This document shows, piece after piece, positions 1 through 5,525 of a stretch of DNA of 5,529 bases. How positions within the stretch are numbered: position 1 is the stretch's first letter; each line of letters opens with the position of its first letter. Below the pieces are notes generated by a model that worked only from the letters and a program-made list of their open reading frames with translations, did no database searches and was not told where the DNA came from. The translations under genes and the position numbers were made by a program. Origin of the DNA: JBHIBD01 sp046758865 (GTDB lineage: Bacteria > Planctomycetota > Brocadiia > Brocadiales > Bathyanammoxibiaceae); the NCBI GenBank assembly GCA_046758865.1, contig JBHIBD010000105.1:1-5529 (forward strand). The letters are read 5' to 3'.

Positions 1-48
1 GGTAGATATATTACTAGATTTTTCTTCCTACTAACGGGGGGTTTCGGG

Positions 49-1008
49 GTGACTCGTAAGATAAGGCGCAGGGACTTCTTAAGGGCTGGAGCCGCAGGCA
101 TTCCCCTGGGAGTGCTGGGTGGGTGTGTCGCAGAAGAAGCGTTCAAGGTCCCTAGAGAAGCCGCAGAAGCGGAAGGGCCTTTAAGACCAGGGCCCAAGAT
201 ATCTGTCCCAAAAGATGTCCCGCCGGGCCAGGGCAGGCTAACGCGGATGCACCTTGAGCTGGCACGTACCATCAAGAAGCCCGCCGAAGAGCTGAGGTGG
301 AAGATGGTGATAAATGTCAACCAGTGCATAGGCTGTTACGCCTGCGAGGTGGCCTGCATCTCGGAGAACGTCTCCCCACCCGGGGTGACCCTGCGCAAGG
401 TCTTCAGTGTGGAATACAGCACCTTCCCAGATGTGAGGAGGGTCTTCATGCCATCCAATTGCATGCAATGCAACAACCCGCCCTGCGTAGATGCTGCACC
501 GAAGCGCGCAATGGAGAGGCGACCTGACGGCATTGTCATGATTTACCCCTCAAGGTTCAAGGATAAGGAAAAAGTGGGTGCGGTCATGAAGGCATGTCCG
601 TACAAAAACGCAATCTTCTATGACGACGGGTCGTACTTTACATCGAGTGCAGAAAGTGTAAGCGACACTGGGTCGCCACAGCCCTATGAAGAGGCAAATA
701 ACTATCAGTACGGGTCCGTAAATAGGCGCAAAAAGCTCATCGGACGGCCGAGAAAGTGTGACTTCTGCATCCACCGACTGAGAAACGGGATGCTTCCCGC
801 ATGTGTCACTACGTGTGTCGGCGGGGCCATGCATTTTGGGGACGGAAATGACCCCGACAGCCTTGTGTCTGAACTAATGCGCACCAATCGTGTGGTAACG
901 ATTGGCCGTCCTCTTAATACGGACCCCAATGTGGTCTATATTGCACGGGAAGTACCCGGAATGATGGAAGGTTTCAGGTCATGCATGATGTGCCATGGAG
1001 GGGTTTGA
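49..1008 (+). CDS. TtrB-like Tat-exported iron-sulfur (ferredoxin-type) subunit of a Mo/W-bisMGD oxidoreductase
   Basis: Electron-transfer beta subunit of a DMSO-reductase-family enzyme, 319 aa. The N-terminus has a twin-arginine signal (R6-R8, then DFLRAG) and a short hydrophobic stretch ending in a lipobox-like LGGC with C26, so it is probably exported folded and may be lipid-anchored. The GTG start is chosen because the next in-frame ATG (residue 67) would remove the signal; a G-run at 36-41 is a weak ribosome site. The frame stays open to the window edge, so a longer N-terminus is possible. Cysteine motifs: I, C93/C96/C99/C103; II, C138/C141/C146 with Ala at 150 where the fourth Cys is expected; III, only C183 kept (ACPY); IV, C237/C240/C252/C256 followed by VGGA. 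That predicts three [4Fe-4S] clusters instead of four. Motif IV and the CVGGA segment resemble tetrathionate reductase TtrB most. About 35 extra residues lie between motifs III and IV. The last residues contain C312-M-M-C315-H316. Subfamily placement is good; the substrate is unknown. Confidence 0.9.
   Translation: MTRKIRRRDFLRAGAAGIPLGVLGGCVAEEAFKVPREAAEAEGPLRPGPKISVPKDVPPGQGRLTRMHLELARTIKKPAEELRWKMVINVNQCIGCYACEVACISENVSPPGVTLRKVFSVEYSTFPDVRRVFMPSNCMQCNNPPCVDAAPKRAMERRPDGIVMIYPSRFKDKEKVGAVMKACPYKNAIFYDDGSYFTSSAESVSDTGSPQPYEEANNYQYGSVNRRKKLIGRPRKCDFCIHRLRNGMLPACVTTCVGGAMHFGDGNDPDSLVSELMRTNRVVTIGRPLNTDPNVVYIAREVPGMMEGFRSCMMCHGGV
997..1003 (+). promoter_or_regulatory. Shine-Dalgarno site of the catalytic-subunit gene, inside the beta-subunit gene
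   Basis: GGAGGGG ends 6 bases before the ATG at 1010. It decides the start of the downstream gene: the in-frame ATG at 995 overlaps this site and has no ribosome site of its own at a suitable distance. Because the site lies within the last codons of the upstream gene (stop at 1006-1008), ribosomes finishing the beta subunit can restart directly on the alpha subunit, which would keep the two at equal levels. Confidence 0.8.
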
Positions 1009-1009
1009 G

Positions 1010-4000
1010 ATGGAGAAAAGTGCCGAAAGCGGCACGAACAGACTTGCACGCCGAGAGTTTATCAAAGCAGGAGTCTTGTTGGGCACAGGCGCCCTCCTAG
1101 CCTCTCAGGCAGCCTGGCTGAAGACCGCCCCTGGAAGGTCAAAGGCGGCATCCAGATACGCACCGGCAAGGCCTGAGAACATCATCTACTCTACCTGTCT
1201 GCAGTGCCACACGGCATGCCCAATAAAGGCAAAGGTGGTAGATGGTGTGCTCGTCAAGATTGACGGAAACCCCTATTCGCCCCAATCACTACTACCACAT
1301 ATCCACTACAGGAATAATCCCGTTGATGCAGCCGCACTGGATGGGTATATCTGCCCCAAGGGCCAGGCTGGGATACAGTCCGTTTACGACCCATACAGGA
1401 TACGCAAGGTATTGAAACGTGCGGGAAGACGAGGAGAGAATAAATGGGTCACCATCGATTTTGAGCAGGCAATAAATGAAATAGTAAACGGCGGATACCT
1501 CTTTAAACACGTAGGGGGCGAGGAGGAGAGGTATGTGACCGGGCTAAAGGACCTTTTCGCTTTAAGGGACAGCCAGGCTTCGTTGTGGATGGCGTCGGAT
1601 GCCGAGAGGGTGGCGGCCAGAAAGATGCCGATCTCCAAGTTTAAGGCAAGATACCGAAAGCACCTGGATGTCCTTATAGACCCCGAACACCCGGACCTTG
1701 GTCCCAGGAACAACCAATTCGTGTTTATGGCGGGACGCATCGAGCACGGCAGGAAGGAGTTCAGCCAGCGGTGGCTCCACCAGGGTTTTGGCTCTGTGAA
1801 CTGGTATGAACACACCACCATATGCGAGCAGTCCCACCACATAGCCTACCAGCAGATGACCCATCAATTTCGGGATGGAAAGTGGCAAAAAGGTAAGACC
1901 CACATGAAACCAGACACCTTAAATAGCGAGTTTATTATCTATTTTGGCACCTCCGGCGGGATAGAGGCCGGCTTTGGCCCTCCACCTGCGTCAAGGAAGG
2001 TTACGGGTGGGATAGATTCCGGGCGGCTCAAGACGGTGGTGGTAGACCCACGTTTTAACAATGGTGCGGCCAAGGCCTGGAAGTGGCTGCCCATAAAGCC
2101 CGGCACCGACGGGGCACTGGCAATGGCCATCATTCATTGGATAATTTACAATGACCGGTACGACAGAAAATTCCTCCGCAACGCCACGCGTAAGGCGGCA
2201 GTCGAGAGCGGCGAGTCCTCATGGAGCACGGCAAGCCTGCTTGTCAAGATTAAGGGTGGGCGCCCGACCACCTACCTGCGGGCCTCAGAGATAGGCATCG
2301 GTAAAGAGGATGAATTTGTTGCACTTTCTAACGGCGTGCCAACACCCGTAGATATCGATTCAAACAGGGTGGCCGTCTTCGGCGACCTGTTTGTAGATGA
2401 TGCGGTGGCGGGTGTACCCGTCAAGACCGCACTTCAGTTATTGAAGGAATCAGCATTCAGTAAGACTATCGATGAATACGCCACTATTACGCATGTAAAA
2501 AGTGAGGATATTATTGAGGTCGCACGCGAGTTCACGTCACACGGCAAGAAGGCCGTAGCAGAGTTCTACAGAGGTGCCATCCAGCATACGAACGGATACT
2601 ACAATGCACAGGCAATTATAGCACTGAACGTGTTAATCGGGAATCTGGACTGGAAGGGTGGTCTTGGCAAGGGCGGTGGGCACTGGCATGAGGCCGGGGA
2701 TAAGCCCCATCAGCCCTTCCCACTCAAAAAGTCGCTGCACCCGAAGAAGATACACGCCTTTGGTCACAAGCTGACACGTGAAAAATCTACGTACGCCAAG
2801 TCCACGCTCTTTGACGGCTATCCCGCAAAGCGCCCATGGTTCCCATTCACAAACAACGTGTACCAGGAGGTCTTGCCCTCTGCGGTTAGCCAGTACCCAT
2901 ACGGTGTGAAGGTGGTTTGGATGCACATGGCTACTCCCGGGCTGTCTACTCCCGCTGCCAACACACAACTCGTGGCCCTACAGAACCTGCAAGAAATTCC
3001 ACTCCTTATAAGCACCGATATAGTCATAGGTGATTCCACCGTCTTTGCCGATTATGTCTTTCCAGATACCAGCGTATGGGAGCGGTGGGGCCTGCCGCAC
3101 GTCACACCCGACGTCCAGACCAAGACCAGCAAGGTCCGCCAGCCCATTATAGCCCCTATCCCAGAGATGGTTACCGTATTCGACAGGGATATGCCTATCT
3201 GTATGGAGTCGGTGATGCTCAAGATTGCCGAAAAGTTGGGCCTTCCTGGTTACGGCAAGAACGGATTTAAGGAGGGCCATCCGTTTGAACATTTTGAGGA
3301 CTACTACCTCCGCATGGTGGCAAATATCGCATGGGGCGACAAGCACAACGATAGGGTCCGAAAGGCTGGCCCTGCCGATATGGAGTTATTTGAGAAGACG
3401 CTCCGACACCTCCCTGAGAGCGTGTTTGAGGCAGAGCGTTGGGAAGGGGTGGTCGGAAGTAAACACTGGAACAGGGTGGTCTATGTACTCCTGAGAGGGG
3501 GGAGATTTGAGGACTTTGAGGGGGCATATAAAGGAGAAAAACTGGCCCACGCCTTCTCTGGTCACGTAAACCTCTACATAGAACCCGTGGGCAATAGCAG
3601 GAGCTCAATGGGCTGGGAGTACTTCTCGGGAGTGCCCACGTTCGTGCCTATCAGGGGAATTACCGATGCGGAGATTAGAGACACCGATAATGAGTACCCC
3701 TTTACGCTGATTACGTATAAGGGCATCCTGGGAGGACAGTCCAGGACACTGCCCAATAACTACTGGTTGAGCCAGATTTGGCCGGAGAATCATATAGAGC
3801 TTAACCCCAAGGATGCGGAGGCAATTGGGGTAAAGGACGGTAACATAGTCCGCATCGTATCTGCCACAAACCCGGACGGGGCATGGTCAATAGACCAGGA
3901 GAAATACACAGAGGGCAAGGTCAAACTGACCCAGGGACTGAAGCCAGGTGTGGTCAGCGTGAGCTGGCACTTCGGCCACTGGGCCTATGGTGCATCAGAC

Positions 4001-4168
4001 ATGTCAATTGACGGAAGGGTCATAAAGGGTGAGAAATGGCGCGCCGCCGGGCTCTGCCCGAACGCCGTTATGCGCCAAGACCCTCACCTGGGAGACGTCT
4101 GCCTCACCGACCCCATTGGCGGCAGCGCCGCATTCTTCGACACCAGGGTCAAACTCATCAAGGTCTAA
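1010..4168 (+). CDS. TtrA-like molybdopterin oxidoreductase, catalytic alpha subunit (tetrathionate-reductase-type)
   Basis: Catalytic subunit of a periplasm-facing Mo/W-bis-MGD reductase, 1052 aa from the ATG at 1010. Residues 13-21 form a Tat motif (ARREFIKAG) followed by a hydrophobic segment to about residue 37. The N-terminal [4Fe-4S] site is C63-x2-C66-x3-C70 with C115 (CPKGQAG). C272, in a HTTIC context, aligns with the Cys that ligates the metal in the TtrA/PsrA/ArrA group. KPGTDGAL at 363-370 is a pterin-dinucleotide contact typical of the family. The C-terminal molybdopterin-dinucleotide-binding domain runs from about residue 896 to the end. As I recall Salmonella TtrA (about 1020 aa), the order of conserved blocks is the same (GNPYSP, GE-KW, FTSHG, IGNL, GGRF and others), which supports TtrA-like over the shorter ArrA or PsrA. 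A stretch near residues 176-215 appears extra. Polysulfur compounds are the likeliest substrates, but arsenate, selenate or another oxyanion cannot be excluded. It pairs with the beta-subunit gene directly upstream. Confidence 0.9.
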   Translation: MEKSAESGTNRLARREFIKAGVLLGTGALLASQAAWLKTAPGRSKAASRYAPARPENIIYSTCLQCHTACPIKAKVVDGVLVKIDGNPYSPQSLLPHIHYRNNPVDAAALDGYICPKGQAGIQSVYDPYRIRKVLKRAGRRGENKWVTIDFEQAINEIVNGGYLFKHVGGEEERYVTGLKDLFALRDSQASLWMASDAERVAARKMPISKFKARYRKHLDVLIDPEHPDLGPRNNQFVFMAGRIEHGRKEFSQRWLHQGFGSVNWYEHTTICEQSHHIAYQQMTHQFRDGKWQKGKTHMKPDTLNSEFIIYFGTSGGIEAGFGPPPASRKVTGGIDSGRLKTVVVDPRFNNGAAKAWKWLPIKPGTDGALAMAIIHWIIYNDRYDRKFLRNATRKAAVESGESSWSTASLLVKIKGGRPTTYLRASEIGIGKEDEFVALSNGVPTPVDIDSNRVAVFGDLFVDDAVAGVPVKTALQLLKESAFSKTIDEYATITHVKSEDIIEVAREFTSHGKKAVAEFYRGAIQHTNGYYNAQAIIALNVLIGNLDWKGGLGKGGGHWHEAGDKPHQPFPLKKSLHPKKIHAFGHKLTREKSTYAKSTLFDGYPAKRPWFPFTNNVYQEVLPSAVSQYPYGVKVVWMHMATPGLSTPAANTQLVALQNLQEIPLLISTDIVIGDSTVFADYVFPDTSVWERWGLPHVTPDVQTKTSKVRQPIIAPIPEMVTVFDRDMPICMESVMLKIAEKLGLPGYGKNGFKEGHPFEHFEDYYLRMVANIAWGDKHNDRVRKAGPADMELFEKTLRHLPESVFEAERWEGVVGSKHWNRVVYVLLRGGRFEDFEGAYKGEKLAHAFSGHVNLYIEPVGNSRSSMGWEYFSGVPTFVPIRGITDAEIRDTDNEYPFTLITYKGILGGQSRTLPNNYWLSQIWPENHIELNPKDAEAIGVKDGNIVRIVSATNPDGAWSIDQEKYTEGKVKLTQGLKPGVVSVSWHFGHWAYGASDMSIDGRVIKGEKWRAAGLCPNAVMRQDPHLGDVCLTDPIGGSAAFFDTRVKLIKV

Positions 4169-4196
4169 CAGTACACCCTCGTAGGGACACGGCTTC

Positions 4197-4294
4197 ATTT
4201 TCCCTCCCCCTTGACGGGGGAGGGAGGGGTGGGGGTGAACAGTCACCCTCCCCCTACCCCCTCCCGTCAAGGGAGGGGGGGGAATAAGGGAAAA
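4197..4294. repeat. C/G-tract palindromic element with two inner hairpins
   Basis: An imperfect inverted repeat of about 98 bp: it opens with TTTTCCC-like bases and closes with GGGAAAA (4288-4294). Each half folds on its own. Bases 4201-4210 pair with 4216-4225 around a TTGAC loop, and 4257-4265 pair with 4271-4279 around GTCAA. The halves also pair across the centre (4233-4238 with 4243-4248, loop ACAG). It looks like a REP/MITE-type intergenic element. It lies 28 bp past the catalytic gene's stop codon and could stall or end transcription, but no T-tract follows, so it is not a standard intrinsic terminator. Confidence 0.7.
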
Positions 4295-4364
4295 CCCTTC
4301 CAGTCCGTATCAGACAGACCTTGAGGCCTACTAGACTGTTTACCAAAATTGTGAAAAATTACAC

Positions 4365-4373
4365 TGGTATGAT
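4365..4373 (+). promoter_or_regulatory. smpB: Possible extended -10 promoter for smpB
   Basis: TGGTATGAT matches the extended -10 form TGnTATAAT at all but one informative base. No convincing -35 hexamer stands at 16-18 bp, as is common for extended -10 promoters. Transcription would start near 4380 and run through the 111-bp repeat into smpB. A weaker alternative is TTGCTT (4424-4429), 17 bp from TATTTT (4447-4452). Confidence 0.25.
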
Positions 4374-4488
4374 CGTGCCCCTACAAGGCCCTCCAAGAGG
4401 TGTAACCCTGTGGATTTATGAGGTTGCTTTCTGTCACCGAAAATGCTATTTTATTGTAGTACGAGACCCCTGAAAAACCTGCGCATTT

Positions 4489-4599
4489 GTCATTCTGAGG
4501 GAGTGAATCCAACTGAGGTGGAAAGAATGTAGCGTGCGAGCCTGCTCGCACGTAATCGTGGCAGCAAGCTGCAACGATACACGCTCCGCTCAGAATGAC
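4489..4599. repeat. 111-bp MITE-like element with 11-bp terminal inverted repeats
   Basis: The ends GTCATTCTGAG (4489-4499) and CTCAGAATGAC (4589-4599) are perfect inverted repeats. Inside are a strong hairpin (CGTGCGAGC, 4533-4541, with GCTCGCACG, 4544-4552) and a second one (ATCGT-GCAGC, 4555-4565, with GCTGC-ACGAT, 4568-4578). AGCGTG (4531-4536) pairs with CACGCT (4580-4585) around both. There is no coding capacity, so any movement would depend on a transposase elsewhere. CGCAT occurs near both edges (4482-4486, 4599-4603) but is not placed symmetrically enough to call a target duplication. It ends about 50 bp before the smpB start codon, so its fold would lie in the smpB leader. Confidence 0.7.
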
Positions 4600-4650
4600 G
4601 CATGGCGTCGGGGTGACTTCCGCAGAGGTCTCGGTATGTGAGCAGTATAA

Positions 4651-5094
4651 ATGGATATAATCGCCACCAACAGGCAGGCCCGCTTCAAGTACACGCTGCT
4701 GGAGAAATACGAGGCAGGCCTTGTGCTGAAGGGTAGCGAAGTAAAGAGCCTGAGGAACAAAAACGCAAGCCTGAACGAGGCCTTTGCCCAGGTAAGGGGC
4801 CAGGAGGTGTATCTCTATGGCCTCCACATAGGCCCATACCAACAGGCCGGCCTCGAGGCCCATGAGCCGAGGCGTCCGCGTAAGCTCCTCCTCAACAAGG
4901 CCGAGATGTCGAGGATTATCGGCAAGGTAAACGAGAGGGGCTACACGCTCGTACCGGTTACACTCTATTTCAATAAGCGCGGTATCGCCAAGATAGAGAT
5001 TGCCCTGGCCAAGGGCAAGCGGCTTCACGACAAGCGTGAGGCCGTCCGCAAGCGTGAGGCGGCGCGTGATATCCGAAGGGCCTTAAAGCGATAG
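4651..5094 (+). CDS. smpB: SsrA-binding protein SmpB
   Basis: SmpB binds the tRNA-like domain of tmRNA and places it in the empty A site of stalled ribosomes, so that the stuck peptide is tagged and the ribosome released. The 147-aa product has the family hallmarks in order: N7-R8-x-A-R, YEAG at 20-23, the GSEVKSLR segment at 28-35 and ASLNEAF at 39-45, then LHIGPY, RKLLL and TLVPVTLYF in the OB-fold barrel. The basic tail has GKRLHDKRE and ends RRALKR; in ribosome structures this tail fills the mRNA channel. Length is normal (145-160 aa is usual). The start is fixed: an in-frame TAA (4648-4650) directly precedes the ATG, although the upstream Shine-Dalgarno match is poor. The gene lies 76 bp upstream of its RNA partner, ssrA, on the same strand. 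Identification is very secure. Confidence 0.98.
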   Translation: MDIIATNRQARFKYTLLEKYEAGLVLKGSEVKSLRNKNASLNEAFAQVRGQEVYLYGLHIGPYQQAGLEAHEPRRPRKLLLNKAEMSRIIGKVNERGYTLVPVTLYFNKRGIAKIEIALAKGKRLHDKREAVRKREAARDIRRALKR

Positions 5095-5115
5095 TTTGGG
5101 GACAACCGGATTCGA
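5080..5115 (+). repeat. smpB/ssrA junction duplication, copy A (smpB side)
   Basis: Matches 5153-5188 without gaps at an offset of 73 bp, with 28 of 36 bases identical. It covers the real smpB end (Ala-Leu-Lys-Arg-TAG) and then TTT, GGGG and GGATTCGA, which mimic the spacer and 5' end of the tmRNA. The tmRNA-like part of this copy is a relic: GGGGACA cannot pair properly with the tmRNA 3' acceptor strand. Confidence 0.7.
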
Positions 5116-5128
5116 TATATCTTTGTAG

Positions 5129-5150
5129 GGGCAACTCTCCGTGGTTGCCC
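5129..5150. repeat. Small hairpin repeat between smpB and ssrA
   Basis: GGGCAAC (5129-5135) pairs with GTTGCCC (5144-5150) around an 8-base loop. Its left flank, TTGTAGGGGCA (5123-5133), is the perfect reverse complement of 4376-4386, so the same repeat family stands on both sides of smpB in opposite orientation. No T-tract follows, so it is probably not a terminator; the tmRNA precursor may be transcribed through it. Confidence 0.55.
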
Positions 5151-5152
5151 TC

Positions 5153-5188
5153 GCCCTGAAGCGATAATTGGGGGGCGAATGGATTCGA
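5153..5188 (+). repeat. smpB/ssrA junction duplication, copy B (tmRNA side)
   Basis: Second copy of the junction. GCC-CTG-AAG-CGA-TAA (5153-5167) repeats the smpB C-terminal codons and a stop; three bases later the genuine tmRNA 5' end begins (GGGGGCG, then GGATTCGAC). The orphan Ala-Leu-Lys-Arg-stop has no start codon or ribosome site and is not translated as a gene. Confidence 0.7.
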
Positions 5189-5525
5189 CCGTGCAACGGA
5201 GGTAAAAGGTAGCATGCTGAGGTTGTCAGGAGGCCTCATTAAACACCTGACGCAAACAACAAGTGCCGATTACAACTTGGCATTGGCTGCATAACTAAGT
5301 AGCCCGCCCTCTGGGCCCTGCCTGCGGGGCCCCTGGGGCGACAGCTAGCAGGCTGGCTCGGCCTTTTTGCCTGAGGAGGCCGGGCGAGAAACTCATCGGG
5401 CTGGCCGTCCTGGAACCCTGTCTACCGGGGTCTGGACACGGTGAGACACAAAAGATAGACTAAGCATGTAGAAGCCTTTACCAAGGTGCATTGGGACGCG
5501 GGTTCAATTCCCGCCGCCTCCACCA
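5171..5525 (+). ncRNA. ssrA: tmRNA (SsrA, 10Sa RNA)
   Basis: One-piece tmRNA, 355 nt, with the CCA end encoded. The acceptor strand 5171-5177 (GGGGGCG) pairs with 5515-5521 (CGCCTCC), followed by ACCA. The T arm is GCGGG/CCCGC (5498-5502, 5510-5514) around TTCAATT. The D-like motif GGATTCGAC (5181-5189) and the 3' signature GACTAAGCATGTAG are present. Helix H2 forms between 5201-5209 and 5475-5482, with one bulge. All four pseudoknots are visible: PK1 from 5218-5222/5234-5238 and 5225-5230/5246-5251; PK2 from 5305-5309/5336-5340 and 5320-5325/5348-5353; PK3 from 5357-5364/5377-5384 and 5372-5375/5392-5395; PK4 includes 5419-5423/5444-5448. It rescues stalled ribosomes with SmpB, encoded just upstream. 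A TTTT run begins straight after the CCA, where the window ends. Confidence 0.98.
5265..5294 (+). other. ssrA: tmRNA-encoded proteolysis tag (ADYNLALAA)
   Basis: The reading frame that closes with TAA at 5292-5294 ends Leu-Ala-Leu-Ala-Ala, the expected protease-recognition tail. Taking GCC (5265-5267) as the resume codon gives ADYNLALAA, preceded in the tagged protein by the alanine carried on tmRNA. GCC stands 13 nt after the last PK1 base (5251), close to the 11-nt spacing in E. coli. The exact resume codon is inferred; the upstream AGT (Ser) is possible, the C-terminal end is not in doubt. Confidence 0.75.

Larger units (their letters stand above)
4181..4384. repeat. Split inverted-repeat pair (GTAGGGACACG / CGTGCCCCTAC)
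   Basis: Bases 4181-4191 and 4374-4384 are inverted repeats of 11 bp with one mismatch. Arms of this kind normally sit close together in a small hairpin element. Here about 180 bp separate them, including the C/G-tract palindrome, which suggests that one repeat was inserted into another. Confidence 0.45.
4169..4650. other. Non-coding interval filled with palindromic repeats
   Basis: No credible gene lies in these 482 bases. The interval holds, in order, a degenerate GTAGGGACACG arm, a C/G-tract palindrome, about 70 bases of featureless AT-richer DNA, a possible extended -10 promoter with the matching CGTGCCCCTAC arm just downstream, and an inverted-repeat-bounded element before smpB. The long minus-strand frame across 4381-5028 is mostly the antisense shadow of smpB. 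Confidence 0.7.

Noticed and set aside
995..1009. Longer start for the catalytic subunit at ATG 995, adding five residues
   Set aside because: The strong GGAGGGG site at 997-1003 overlaps that ATG and is correctly spaced only for ATG 1010.
1196..1210. CxxCH (C63-L-Q-C66-H67) in the catalytic subunit as a heme site
   Set aside because: These Cys belong to the C-x2-C-x3-C...C [4Fe-4S] motif of the family; the following His is incidental.
1384..1842. A 152-codon minus-strand frame and other antisense frames across the reductase genes
   Set aside because: They are shadows of the long catalytic gene; they have composition-driven Pro/Ser/Arg-rich translations and no family motifs.
4197..4294. Intrinsic terminator for the reductase operon
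   Set aside because: The stems are strong, but no run of T follows either hairpin on the + strand.
4197..4599. CRISPR array
   Set aside because: The repeats are palindromic, different from each other and not regularly spaced.
4381..5028. A 215-codon open frame on the minus strand
   Set aside because: It lies largely antisense to smpB, whose identity is certain, and its translation resembles no protein I recognise.
5163..5168. GATAAT just before the tmRNA as its -10 box
   Set aside because: It would put the transcription start inside the mature RNA, and no -35 stands at a suitable distance; the bases are explained by the smpB-derived junction copy.
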